50,470 nt of DNA from a virus: positions 1 through 50,470 of IMG/VR virus record IMGVR_UViG_3300043598_000003; one strand, written 5' to 3'. Below the pieces are notes generated by a model. The model saw nothing but the letters and a program-made list of their open reading frames with translations. It searched no databases and was not told the DNA's origin. Made by a program: the position numbers and the translations under genes. Of this stretch, positions 1-7,603 are shown one piece after another (within the stretch, counting starts at the first letter, position 1; every line of letters starts with the position of its first letter).

Positions 1-2
1 TA

Positions 3-668
3 CTCGGCATTACGTCCACCGGCTACAAGGTCTACGCGATTCTGGGGGCAGAAGACCCAGCGGGCGGGACTGGCGGCAGCGGTACCGGCACGGCCACGAA
101 GGACAAGGACGACAAGACCGGCGAACCTAAGGATGATCCTAGGGACACGCCGGACGAAACGGACCCTGAGGTTGATCGCTTGGCGCGTCGGTTGGCAGCT
201 GCCGACCGAGCGAAGGGGGATCTCCAAAGGCAACTCGATGAGATCAACAGCCGTGACAAGACCGAACTTCAAAAGGCTCAAGATGAGCTTGCGAAGGCGG
301 TCGTGGAACGGGATGCTGCGATCGAGGCCAAGAACAAGGCGCTTGTACACGTTGAGTTCTTGAAGTTCCCGGGGAACGACTGGCACGACCCAGAAACGGC
401 CCTGGCCCTTGTCGATCTGAGTGATGTGGAGTTCGACGCAGAGAAGGGCAAGGTCACCGGCGTCAAGGAAGCGGTGCAGAAGCTCGCCAAAGCCAAGCCA
501 TTCCTCTTGAAGACCACACAGGGCGATGGTAAGGGAGGCGGCAAGAAGGATGATGGGGCACCAGCGGATGGGGCTCCGCCGTCCGGGCATTCGCCCAACG
601 AAACCGGGACAAAGCCGGACGACAAACAGGGTCAGCGTGATGCGTTGATTCGGAAGTACAAATTGTAA
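3..668 (+). CDS. Head scaffolding protein (5' end outside window)
   Basis: C-terminal part (about 221 residues) of a scaffolding protein; the frame is open at the left edge, so the start is missing. Such proteins fill the prohead, guide capsid assembly and leave before DNA packaging. Visible order: a Gly/Asp/Lys-rich acidic linker (about residues 20-55), a Glu/Lys/Ala helical segment with coiled-coil character (60-105), then a compact tail with 'VDLSDVEFDAEKGKVTG' and 'KAKPFLLK', a combination typical of actinobacterial siphovirus scaffolds, and a Gly/Asp-rich end finishing in 'LIRKYKL'. Its position just before the decoration and capsid genes supports the call. Recognition rests on family resemblance and gene order, not on a search. 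Confidence 0.8.
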   Translation, partial: LGITSTGYKVYAILGAEDPAGGTGGSGTGTATKDKDDKTGEPKDDPRDTPDETDPEVDRLARRLAAADRAKGDLQRQLDEINSRDKTELQKAQDELAKAVVERDAAIEAKNKALVHVEFLKFPGNDWHDPETALALVDLSDVEFDAEKGKVTGVKEAVQKLAKAKPFLLKTTQGDGKGGGKKDDGAPADGAPPSGHSPNETGTKPDDKQGQRDALIRKYKL

Positions 669-692
669 GCCACGCACCAGAAAGGACACGAC

Positions 693-1091
693 GTGGCCAG
701 GTATGACAAGTACGAGCCGAAGGTCAGCGGTGGCCGAGCGCGGCTCGCCAATGACTGGCTCCCCCAGGATGTCGACAAGGTCGTTGGGGTAGGGCTCAAT
801 GCCTCTGGCCTCGTCGTCAAGGGCGCCGGGGTTACGGGCATCCTCGCCGTGCTGATCTGCTCGAAGATTGAGCGGGCCGGCACTGTGGTCGACCTCATGG
901 ACAAGGGCGACATCGTCGACTTCAAGTATGTCGGCCGTCCGCGCGTTCCGTTCGCCGGAGCAACTCCCGCAACCGCTTACTACGCGGCTGCAGATGGCGT
1001 TGTTTCCGCAACGGACACCGGAACCTACATCGGCACTACGCGTGATGCCGATTACCTGCCCATCAACGTCAGCCCGGCGGGAGGCGCCTGA
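693..1091 (+). CDS. Putative capsid decoration/stabilisation protein (DUF2190-like)
   Basis: 132 residues, GTG start, with AAAGGA about 8 nt upstream. The sequence is small, beta-rich and Gly/Ala/Val-rich with alternating 'GVGLNASGLVVKGAG', 'GDIVDFKYVG' and 'ATDTGTYIG' stretches, the pattern of small trimeric decoration proteins that bind the outer capsid surface. It lies between scaffold and major capsid genes, the standard position for a decoration protein, and ends 3 nt before the capsid start codon. Membership of DUF2190 is suggested by pattern only. A minor capsid or head-fibre base role would also fit. Confidence 0.6.
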   Translation: MARYDKYEPKVSGGRARLANDWLPQDVDKVVGVGLNASGLVVKGAGVTGILAVLICSKIERAGTVVDLMDKGDIVDFKYVGRPRVPFAGATPATAYYAAADGVVSATDTGTYIGTTRDADYLPINVSPAGGA

Positions 1092-1094
1092 GCC

Positions 1095-2384
1095 ATGGCT
1101 ACCGAATATGGCAAGTGGCTCCTGCACGAGCAGGCGTCTCTGGACCCGATGCAGTTCTTTGGTCCGGTAGGAAACACGGCAATGTCCGGGCGGGAAATGA
1201 TCAAGCTCGCCGAGCTTGGTTTGTACCCGGCCATTCGAGGCGCCGAGGGCGGTTATGTCACCGAGGGTGACATTGTCCAGAGCACGGCGGATGGTACTGA
1301 CCTCAATGCGATGTGGGCCGAGTTCCAGCAGGTTCTCGACATCCACAACGCACGGCGCTCCGGTTTGGTCTCGCTGTTGACCTACCCGGTGCAGCAGCTC
1401 ATCGAAGACGTGCCCCAGATGGGGGAGAGCACGTTTGAGGAAGCCTCCGAGTTCGGCGAGCCGCGCGGGCAGCGTGCGGCGTTGTCGTTCTTCCAGCTGG
1501 CATACGACTTCAAGGACTACGACCTGGCGACCAGGTTCACCTGGAAGGCGTTGCGCGACCTGGATCAGCGGCAGGTGGAGGCTCTGCATCAGCAGGCCAT
1601 TACCGGTGACAACCGTCTGGTATTCAAGAAGGTCATGGAAGCCATCTGGAACAAGGACAACCGGGCCGCAACGATCAAGGGCCAGAACTACACGGTGTTC
1701 GCGTTGTACAACGGAGATGGCGCCGTTCCCCCGGCATACAAGGATGTCGAATTCGCCGGCACTCACTCGCACTACATGACGAGTGGCGCTGCTGTCATCG
1801 ACTCCTCGGACCTGGAGGACGCATTCGAGAACATCGCCGAACACGGCTATGGATTCGAGAATGGCACCAGGTTCGTCGCAATGATGAACCGCGAGGACAT
1901 CAAGGAAGTCCGGATGTTCCGGGCCGGCGTGGAGAACAACAATGATGCCGTAGCCACCTACGACTTCATCCCCGCTCCCGCACAGCCCGCGATGATCGTG
2001 CCGAATGTCGAGGGTCTCTTGGGCTCGCGCCCGGCCGACTCCTGGCAGGGTCTGCCCGTCATCGGCTCCTACGGGAACATCCTGATCGTTGAAGAGGGCT
2101 ACATTCCGCCCGGCTACTTCTTCATGTTCGGTACCGGCGGCGAGGGCGACCTGCAGAACATTGTGGGTCTCCGCGAGCACCAGAACCCGGCATACCGTGG
2201 ACTCCGGCTGCTCCCCGGCAACCAGAGTCGGTACCCGCTGATCGACAGCTACTACTCCCGTGGCTTCGGCACCGGCATTCGGCAACGCGGTGGCGCTGTC
2301 GTGATGATGCTCGGTGGCGATGGCACTACGGCCACTTATGTGGCTCCGGAGAAGTACGCCAAGAACGGGGTGCTGGTGGCATGA
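1095..2384 (+). CDS. Major capsid protein, HK97-like fold
   Basis: 429 residues, within the usual size range of HK97-fold capsid proteins. It builds the icosahedral shell. Supporting features: location directly after scaffold and decoration genes; an N-terminal region rich in helix formers; a central part with paired acidic/aromatic stretches ('FKDYDLATRFTWKALRDL'); and a C-terminal half with 'LPVIGSYGNILIVEEGYIPPGYFFM' type strands and a final segment reading 'NGVLVA'. There is no N-terminal protease or delta domain, in keeping with the separate scaffold gene. The next gene starts inside its stop codon (ATGA overlap), indicating translational coupling. The call rests on context plus size and overall pattern. 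Confidence 0.85.
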   Translation: MATEYGKWLLHEQASLDPMQFFGPVGNTAMSGREMIKLAELGLYPAIRGAEGGYVTEGDIVQSTADGTDLNAMWAEFQQVLDIHNARRSGLVSLLTYPVQQLIEDVPQMGESTFEEASEFGEPRGQRAALSFFQLAYDFKDYDLATRFTWKALRDLDQRQVEALHQQAITGDNRLVFKKVMEAIWNKDNRAATIKGQNYTVFALYNGDGAVPPAYKDVEFAGTHSHYMTSGAAVIDSSDLEDAFENIAEHGYGFENGTRFVAMMNREDIKEVRMFRAGVENNNDAVATYDFIPAPAQPAMIVPNVEGLLGSRPADSWQGLPVIGSYGNILIVEEGYIPPGYFFMFGTGGEGDLQNIVGLREHQNPAYRGLRLLPGNQSRYPLIDSYYSRGFGTGIRQRGGAVVMMLGGDGTTATYVAPEKYAKNGVLVA

Positions 2385-2689
2385 GTCGACACATCGATCT
2401 GACGAAGCCGCTCAGCGATGCTGACAGGGCTTATCTGGAATCTCGCGGGCGGTATCGGCTGATCGATCTGCTCGACAAGGGCCAGCGCGGGGGCTCTCCT
2501 GCTCCTTCGGCCCCGACCGAGGTAGTGGCGGACAAGGAGACCGAAGCCGAGCCCTCTGTGGAGGACTGGGTGGCTGATCTCACCGTCCGGGAGTTGCGGC
2601 TTGAGCTGGAGAAGTTGGGCCAGCCCGAGCACGGCAACAAGGCAGAACTCCAGGCGCGTCTGTCTGAGGCTCTGGCCGCGCAGAGCTAA
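2381..2689 (+). CDS. Small SAP-domain head protein
   Basis: 102 residues, start overlapping the capsid stop codon (ATGA). The N-terminus reads 'LTKPLSDADRAYLESRGR', the middle is a Pro/Ala/Glu linker, and the C-terminal 35 residues ('LTVRELRLELEKLGQPEHG', then 'NKAELQARLSEAL') match the SAP helix-extended-helix pattern used for nucleic-acid binding. Similar small proteins follow capsid genes in many actinophages and are usually annotated only as head or hypothetical proteins. A DNA-facing role inside the head is possible, but this is inference. Strong translational coupling to the capsid gene argues for a structural or assembly role. Confidence 0.6.
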   Translation: MSRHIDLTKPLSDADRAYLESRGRYRLIDLLDKGQRGGSPAPSAPTEVVADKETEAEPSVEDWVADLTVRELRLELEKLGQPEHGNKAELQARLSEALAAQS

Positions 2690-2699
2690 GGACAGAACT

Positions 2700-2743
2700 G
2701 AGACGGGGCCAGTTATCTGCTGGGCGGAGGCTGGCCCCGTCTC
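2700..2743 (+). terminator. 13-bp perfect hairpin after the capsid operon
   Basis: Arms at 2700-2712 and 2731-2743 (GAGACGGGGCCAG and its exact complement) with an 18-nt loop. There is no U-tract, which is common for terminators of GC-rich bacteria. It lies between the SAP-domain gene and the first fibre-like gene. Partial termination here would favour capsid over downstream transcripts. Confidence 0.7.
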
Positions 2744-2762
2744 CCTGGCGTAAGGATTCCAA

Positions 2763-3263
2763 ATGGCTGTGATCTCGCTGGCCGGCTCATGGGGACCGGA
2801 AGGCCTGGAATACCCCGATGGGCGGCACGCCGCGAATGTGGATGTAACTGTCAACACTCCGCTTGGCCAACCAGCCACTCTATTCGTCGACAAGTACCGG
2901 TCCGCACTCGCGCCCAATCCGGTCCGCACCGATTCGCTTGGCAACCTGATGATCTTTGCTGAGCCTGGCAGCTATCTCCTCCTGATCCACAACGCCTCAA
3001 TTCCGATTGAGGTCGTCGAATCAGCGGGCGAGCGGAGCGCGCTGGAGGATGCCGCAGCGAACGCGGATGCCGGCATTCCGCTTGTGTTCTGGAAAGACCC
3101 AGCCGGACTCTACTCATTCCGACCCCAACCACAGGGCGTACCAATTTGGGGCGATACTGTGCGTTGGCGCGAAGCTCCCCCGGCCGAGGATGATGTTGCG
3201 CCGGAAGGCTCGATTCACGTAGACGGCTCAACCGGCACATACTACAGGTATCAGGAGGTTTAG
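2763..3263 (+). CDS. Virion fibre-like protein, first of four between capsid and connectors
   Basis: 166 residues. No family is recognised firmly. The first 90 residues look like a beta-sandwich domain often seen at the base of phage fibres: 'TDSLGNLMIFAEPGSYLLLIHN' reads as an 'x-D-x-x-G-N-x-x-F-x-x-P-G-x-Y' motif. The C-terminus ('IHVDGSTGTYYRYQEV') is also beta-rich. The next two genes are collagen-like, which supports a surface-exposed structural role, probably on the head because of the position directly after the capsid gene. The gene ends two bases before the next start codon (3 nt between stop and ATG first base). Confidence 0.5.
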   Translation: MAVISLAGSWGPEGLEYPDGRHAANVDVTVNTPLGQPATLFVDKYRSALAPNPVRTDSLGNLMIFAEPGSYLLLIHNASIPIEVVESAGERSALEDAAANADAGIPLVFWKDPAGLYSFRPQPQGVPIWGDTVRWREAPPAEDDVAPEGSIHVDGSTGTYYRYQEV

Positions 3264-3265
3264 GC

Positions 3266-3859
3266 ATGACGCTGCAATGGGTGGCTGCCGGATCGAACCG
3301 AGGGCCGCAGGGACCGGAAGGCCCGGCGGGTCCACAAGGTGTTCAGGGCTCAACGGGAAGTACCGGGCCACAGGGTGATACCGGACCCCAAGGCACGCAA
3401 GGCGTCCAAGGCCCACAGGGCTCGCCGGGGCAGGGCTTCGACCCCGCGCCCGCCGTGGCGACCGTGGGAGACCTGCCGGCCGGAGACCCGAACGGCACCA
3501 CGCGCGTCGTCATGGCCGACAAGCACATCTACGGCAAGGAAGCCAGCGGCTGGACCGACATGGGTTCGATCGCCGGCCCGACCGGACCGCAGGGCGCCAC
3601 GGGTTCCCAAGGCATTCAGGGTGCCACGGGTCCGCAGGGTCCGCAGGGCGACCCCGGCCCAACAGGCAACACGGGCTCACAGGGCGCGACCGGTTCCCAA
3701 GGTGCCCAGGGTGTTCAGGGCGTGGCCGGCGCGGCCGGTACGCGTGGCTCTAAGTGGTGGAGCTGGGATGGGGTTACTCCGCCTAGCCTTGCCGGCGTTC
3801 TGGCTAACGACTGGGCGCAGGGGGCTAACGGCGACCTCCTGATGGCTGTGGACGTCTGA
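3266..3859 (+). CDS. Collagen-like virion protein
   Basis: 197 residues. Two collagen-type Gly-X-Y tracts (about residues 12-56 and 105-155, rich in GPQG, GATG and GVQG) flank a globular stretch with 'VATVGDLPAGDPNGTTRVV' and 'GKEASGWTDMGS'. Collagen-like tracts in phages form trimeric rods in fibres. The short C-terminus ('WWSWDGVTPPS') could be a trimerisation or tip element. The first 16 residues closely resemble those of the following gene (M-x-LQW-x-AAG-x-NRGPQG), so the two genes share a common N-terminal attachment element. A role as head fibre or decoration is inferred from position; a tail fibre is the alternative. Confidence 0.7.
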   Translation: MTLQWVAAGSNRGPQGPEGPAGPQGVQGSTGSTGPQGDTGPQGTQGVQGPQGSPGQGFDPAPAVATVGDLPAGDPNGTTRVVMADKHIYGKEASGWTDMGSIAGPTGPQGATGSQGIQGATGPQGPQGDPGPTGNTGSQGATGSQGAQGVQGVAGAAGTRGSKWWSWDGVTPPSLAGVLANDWAQGANGDLLMAVDV

Positions 3860-3860
3860 C

Positions 3861-4715
3861 ATGGTGCTGCAGTGGCAGGCTGCCGGCAACAACCGGGGAC
3901 CCCAAGGGGTGCCCGGTTCAGCTGGCGCCACTGGGGCTACCGGGCCGCCCGGCGCAACCGGAGATACGGGGCCGCAGGGAGCCACCGGCGTTACGACCCT
4001 GGCCGGGGCGACGGACTACGACGGGACCGGGCTCGCAGACGGCAAGGCGCTAATCTGGGTCGCAGCCTCCTCCAAGTTCAAGCCGGGCGGGCCGTTCGCC
4101 CCGGTCGACAACCCCACATTCACCACGAAGATCCGCAGTCCCATCGTCCAGATGACTCGCGCTAACACAACAGACGTAGTGCAGGAGATCTGGGTCGGCG
4201 CGGATGCCGGAGACCGGTTCCAGCAGTTTGCCGACGGGTACATGAAATGGGGCGACGGCACTAACGCCACCGATCTATTCCTGTATCGTAATGCGGCCGG
4301 TGTACTGCGCACAAACGGAAAGATCATTGCGGATGGGCTATTCGATCCGGCCTCGATGCCGCGTGTAATGAACCCGATTCGATCGGGCACGGTAAGCGCG
4401 TCGCTCACTTCGGATGCATCAACAACTGCCGGCAATCTAGTCAACCTGGACATTACTGGAGCCGCAACAATTAACCCGCCGACCAACCCAACCGACTTCC
4501 AGCAGCTCAGGTATCATTGCGTGGCGGTCGGCGCGGCTCGCACAGTCACATTCGGCGCAGGCATCCTGACGACTACCGGGATAACGCTCGGCCCGTATTC
4601 GCTAACGCGCGGGCAGGTATTGGCGGCGCTCCTGGAATACGTCGGCAATAAGAACAGTGCGACCGACGTTGATGCACCGGCCTGGGCCCTCATGAGTGCG
4701 ACGATTGTCGGCTGA
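3861..4715 (+). CDS. Collagen-stalk fibre protein with globular tip
   Basis: 284 residues. The N-terminal 'MVLQWQAAGNNRGPQG' is shared with the preceding gene, then a short Gly-X-Y stalk follows (to about residue 42), then a beta-rich body. The body has 'PTFTTKIRSPIVQM' and 'LFLYRNAAGVLRTNGKIIADG', patterns seen in phage fibre shafts and head-domain proteins that display repeated structural subunits. The C-terminal 110 residues (SGTVSASLTSDASTTAGN onwards) resemble fibre tips that end in a compact beta domain. It is probably exposed on the virion and may contact the host surface. The exact attachment site (head or tail) cannot be told from sequence. Confidence 0.65.
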   Translation: MVLQWQAAGNNRGPQGVPGSAGATGATGPPGATGDTGPQGATGVTTLAGATDYDGTGLADGKALIWVAASSKFKPGGPFAPVDNPTFTTKIRSPIVQMTRANTTDVVQEIWVGADAGDRFQQFADGYMKWGDGTNATDLFLYRNAAGVLRTNGKIIADGLFDPASMPRVMNPIRSGTVSASLTSDASTTAGNLVNLDITGAATINPPTNPTDFQQLRYHCVAVGAARTVTFGAGILTTTGITLGPYSLTRGQVLAALLEYVGNKNSATDVDAPAWALMSATIVG

Positions 4716-4718
4716 GAC

Positions 4719-5522
4719 ATGGCCATTCAGTTTGTAGGAATGACGTCAACGGTCAACAATAGCTTGACCAACGGCGCTTCTGTGGCCATTCCGGCTGGTT
4801 CTGTAAATGATCTGATGCTGTGTTATGCATCTAACGCAGCAGTTGTAGCGTACAACGCATTAACAAACTGGACTCCGGTCGACACACTAGCCAGCACCAA
4901 GAATGCTAACACCGCGTTGGGAGTCTGGTACAGATATGCGACCGGCAGCGATACCGCTCCGACGCCAGCTTGGACCGGCGCGACTAACGCTTGTACCGCA
5001 ACAATTCTACGGTATTCCGGCGTGTCGCAATCCACCTTGCCCACAGCGGTAAACCGGCACGCCTTTGCGTCGTCTCCCGCTTCTACCTGGACAGAACAAT
5101 CCATCGCCGCTCCCGATCTAGCCGGCGAATTGTGGTCGGACTGGGTTGTGGATTGTTGGGCTTTGGGTCAGCGTACCCGGACCGGCGGTTCGGAGTCTGG
5201 CACTTCAATTGTGTCTGGATCTCTGGAGTTTGATGGTGGACCGGGCGGCTTCTGGACCCAGCGCGGTAACAACACAACTGGCAATGCCAGCAGCACCGGA
5301 CCCACTCGGGCCACCGGCTCCACATCCTGGAACTGTGGCGTGATTCTCGCTGATCGGTTCCTGGGTGCTGTGCCGCTAGACCTGCCTACCGTGCTTGCGC
5401 ATGATGGAACTGTATCTGGCGGTTCGGGCGGCCGAGGCTTGTGGATGACTCATTCGGTCGCGCTCGCTGCGGCGGTATTGCCGCCGGTACCTGGTGCTGG
5501 CCTGTACAGCGGACCGAACTGA
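4719..5522 (+). CDS. Putative virion fibre/appendage protein
   Basis: 267 residues, Thr/Ser/Asn/Ala-rich and almost free of charged residues, as in beta-sandwich appendage proteins. Segments such as 'GALGVWYRYATGSD'-type strands (residues about 65-80) and 'TATILRYSGVSQSTLPTA' match a recurrent phage fibre module of the form 'xxxxYRxAxxxD...xxxxYSG'. It follows two collagen-like genes with only a few bases between them, so the four genes 2763-5522 look like one cassette. No enzymatic motif is seen. It ends 9 nt before the connector gene. Confidence 0.55.
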   Translation: MAIQFVGMTSTVNNSLTNGASVAIPAGSVNDLMLCYASNAAVVAYNALTNWTPVDTLASTKNANTALGVWYRYATGSDTAPTPAWTGATNACTATILRYSGVSQSTLPTAVNRHAFASSPASTWTEQSIAAPDLAGELWSDWVVDCWALGQRTRTGGSESGTSIVSGSLEFDGGPGGFWTQRGNNTTGNASSTGPTRATGSTSWNCGVILADRFLGAVPLDLPTVLAHDGTVSGGSGGRGLWMTHSVALAAAVLPPVPGAGLYSGPN

Positions 5523-5531
5523 GGAGGAGAC

Positions 5532-5864
5532 ATGGCGAGCAGCGCGGATATCAACAAGGTCAAGGACAACATCGAGGATGATGCCGCCGAGCGGGGCTGG
5601 ACCGATCCATACATCGCCGCTCGGCTTGATGCGGGCGCGAGCGTCAACCGGGTATCCGAGACATATTGGCGCAAGCGGGCCCAGGCAACAATCGAGCTGG
5701 TGAATACCAGCGAGGCCGGCAGCTCGCGCGGGAATGACGCTGTGTACAGCCGAATGGTAGCGCAAGCCGACTATTACGCCGGGCTCGCCCTCGTTGAGGA
5801 AGCGGTCGCGCCGGAAACCGCCGCAGTCGACCGGGTTGGCGGATTCAACCTGAAGAGGGTGTAG
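5532..5864 (+). CDS. Head-tail connector protein (adaptor-like)
   Basis: 110 residues, mostly helical, with a strong AGGAGG 5 nt before the ATG. 'VKDNIEDDAAERGWTDPYIAARLDAG' followed by 'RVSETYWRKRAQATIELVNTSE' fits the all-helical gp6/gp15-type connector that docks under the portal ring. It is the first of four genes in the classical order adaptor, stopper, neck/tail-completion, tail terminator, which is the main support for the assignment. Confidence 0.6.
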   Translation: MASSADINKVKDNIEDDAAERGWTDPYIAARLDAGASVNRVSETYWRKRAQATIELVNTSEAGSSRGNDAVYSRMVAQADYYAGLALVEEAVAPETAAVDRVGGFNLKRV

Positions 5865-5868
5865 CGCA

Positions 5869-6303
5869 ATGGTAGTCGTTCCTAATCCGCCTTACTCGCC
5901 GGCTCCGCCAATCCCGGCGGTTGATCGAACCACTGAGCTGGACCTGAACCGGCGAAACACCGCGTATTTCATCGCTCAGAGCCCAGTAGCGGTCTCCCTT
6001 ACCCCTCGGACCCGAGTTCGTACCCCCTCGGGCGGTACCGACCGGCAGCTGGGCGCTGAGAGGCCCATGCAGACCTTCCGGCTCATCCAGCAGAGCCCTT
6101 CCGGCTCCAGTATCGAGCAGCGGGACGAGGAGGGCTCGACTGAGCGCCGTGTTGACTATGTGTTATTGGGCAAGTGGGACGCCGAAATTGACCTTGGCGA
6201 CTACTGGGACTCGGGTGACATGCGCTATGAGGTTATGAGCATCTTGCCGTACAACGGCTATGAGACTCGGGCCAATGTCGAGGCGACCGGGCGGCACCCA
6301 TGA
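5869..6303 (+). CDS. Head-tail stopper-like protein
   Basis: 144 residues. The first 35 residues are Pro-rich and probably flexible. The rest is beta-rich with 'RTRVRTPSGGTDRQLG', 'TERRVDYVLLGKWDAEIDLGDYWD' and 'RYEVMSIL', matching the small beta-barrel stopper (SPP1 gp16 type) in which a 'D...GD.....G..Y.V' pattern is common. In the family the ring closes the head after packaging and later accepts the tail. The next gene begins inside its stop codon (ATGA). Confidence 0.55.
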   Translation: MVVVPNPPYSPAPPIPAVDRTTELDLNRRNTAYFIAQSPVAVSLTPRTRVRTPSGGTDRQLGAERPMQTFRLIQQSPSGSSIEQRDEEGSTERRVDYVLLGKWDAEIDLGDYWDSGDMRYEVMSILPYNGYETRANVEATGRHP

Positions 6304-6656
6304 TCACCTTTGAGTGGGACAGCGGGCGCGGGCCGGAGAAGATTCGCGCCAATCTCGCCAGGCTCGACTTCAAGACCAAGACCGGTATTCAGCTGGCCTT
6401 CGAGCGGCAGGCCGCATTGTCTACCGGTTACATGAAGACCACAGCGCCGTGGACCGACCGGACCGGAGCGGCCCGCGCCGGCCTCCACACAACGACAGTC
6501 TTTGCGCCTGGGAGCTTTGAGCTAATCCTGGCGCACGCCGTCAGCTATGGCATCTGGCTTGAAGTGTGCAACTCCGGGCGGTATCAGGTGATCCTGCCTT
6601 CGCTTCGACAAGCAATGCAGGAACTCCAAGCCATGATAAGCCACATCTGGGACTGA
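6300..6656 (+). CDS. Neck / tail-completion protein (HK97 gp10-like)
   Basis: 118 residues, start overlapping the previous stop. 'IQLAFERQAALSTGYMKTTAPWTDRTGAAR' is the typical signature of HK97 gp10-like proteins (helix, then 'APWTDRTGxAR'), followed by 'ILAHAVSYGIWLE' and a terminal helix 'LPSLRQAMQELQAM'. These proteins sit at the head-tail junction and complete the tail. This is one of the better-supported assignments among the connector genes. Confidence 0.7.
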   Translation: MITFEWDSGRGPEKIRANLARLDFKTKTGIQLAFERQAALSTGYMKTTAPWTDRTGAARAGLHTTTVFAPGSFELILAHAVSYGIWLEVCNSGRYQVILPSLRQAMQELQAMISHIWD

Positions 6657-6664
6657 GGTGTAAT

Positions 6665-7087
6665 ATGGGCGCCCGATCGGCCGTTTTCAAACTATTGTCC
6701 GAAGACCTTGTGTTGAGTGGACAGTGGAACATCGACGCTGAGGCGATATTCGCCAACGCCGATCTCGATGTGGCGCCACGCAATGGTCCATTCATTGTAC
6801 TGCGGTGGGAAGAAGAGACGCCAGCCTACGGCAATATCGGCAGTGAGGTGTTGACTGTTTGGGCGCATTGTCCTCGGCAGGTCAGCACCGACTATGTACC
6901 TCTCCGCGCGATCCTGATCCGCGTGCGGGAAATCCTGCTCGGCGCGGAACATGTGGAGGGAGCCGATGGCTGGCTAAGTTGTTGTAATTACAACGGGATG
7001 AGCGCCGACTTCAATGACGAGGTGCTCAAAACAATCTCCAAGAATGCGGCGTTCGACGTGGTGGCTCGCCCCACTACGGTAGAATAG
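6665..7087 (+). CDS. Tail terminator-like protein
   Basis: 140 residues when started at ATG 6665, preceded by GAGGTG at 6655-6660; the frame is open further upstream, but that would overlap the previous gene by about 90 nt. The pattern 'NGPFIVLRWEEETPAYGNIGSEVLTVWAHCP' then 'RAILIRVREIL' fits the lambda gpU / tail-terminator fold (strand with R-W-E, then a helix with 'xxLxRVREIL'). In the family it caps the growing tail and docks it to the head. The last codons form GGTAGAATAG, discussed as a promoter-like motif but probably only coding here. Confidence 0.6.
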   Translation: MGARSAVFKLLSEDLVLSGQWNIDAEAIFANADLDVAPRNGPFIVLRWEEETPAYGNIGSEVLTVWAHCPRQVSTDYVPLRAILIRVREILLGAEHVEGADGWLSCCNYNGMSADFNDEVLKTISKNAAFDVVARPTTVE

Positions 7088-7109
7088 ATGCGACGAAAGG
7101 AGCACTATC

Positions 7110-7418
7110 ATGGCCGATGAATCGGTCGTTGTCTACAAGGGTGACGCTACTACAAGGCGTGTCACCGACAAGGCCTGGAAGTCGGTTGGCGTACAGGGGC
7201 AGAAGACCGTTGTCTGGGACGCCAAGAACAACTTCTCTGTCCCGACGAGTGACCTGACGCCGGAAGCCCTGGCATTCCTCAAGGTCGACAAGTTCTTCAC
7301 GGTGCCGAAGGATGCTGAGGTGGCCGATGTCAATGCGCCGGCCGGCGACGATTCAGACATCTCGGGCGGGACGGTTGAAGAGCCGCCGTCGCCAACGCCC
7401 AGGGCTCGCAAGAGCTGA
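7110..7418 (+). CDS. Hypothetical protein of the tail operon
   Basis: 102 residues, with AAAGGAGC upstream of the ATG. No family recognised. The N-terminal 70 residues ('VVVYKGDATTRRVTDKAWKSVGV', 'KTVVWDAKNNFSVPTSDLTPEALAFLKVD') look like a compact alpha/beta domain; the C-terminal 30 residues are acidic then Pro/Arg-rich and probably disordered. Similar small proteins lie between the tail terminator and major tail protein in several actinophages. Its stop codon overlaps the start of the next gene. Confidence 0.65.
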   Translation: MADESVVVYKGDATTRRVTDKAWKSVGVQGQKTVVWDAKNNFSVPTSDLTPEALAFLKVDKFFTVPKDAEVADVNAPAGDDSDISGGTVEEPPSPTPRARKS

Positions 7419-7603
7419 TGGAATTACGGTGTCCGTCAAGCATCTTGTTTGGCATCATAGACTCGAATCATATCGAGGTGCGGTGTCGATCAAGGCGTTG
7501 TGGATACCGGCCAGGCGTAGTAGTGCTACACAGAATGTCTCTTGAAACAGGAGAGGTCGTCATGACCCACTCCTACAGGAATCCAGGAAAGGATGGGAAA
7601 TGA
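7418..7603 (+). CDS. Small Cys-containing protein (phage 'RRCG' family)
   Basis: 61 residues, coupled on both sides by TGATG/ATGA overlaps. The core 'IEVRCRSRRCGYRPGVVVLHRM' followed by 'ETGEVVMTHSYRNP' is a recurrent small protein placed just before the major tail protein in actinophages. Two cysteines in a C-x4-C pair suggest half of a metal knuckle, so metal binding may need dimerisation or may not occur. Function is unknown; tight coupling suggests a tail-assembly role. Confidence 0.7.
   Translation: MELRCPSSILFGIIDSNHIEVRCRSRRCGYRPGVVVLHRMSLETGEVVMTHSYRNPGKDGK

Noticed and set aside
3300-3740. Repeats that could suggest CRISPR or minisatellite
   Set aside because: They encode Gly-X-Y collagen repeats in frame with the protein; no spacers, no cas genes.
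7078-7087. GGTAGAATAG as a promoter
   Set aside because: It is the end of a coding frame (Val-Glu-stop), without a -35 at a suitable distance; likely coincidental.
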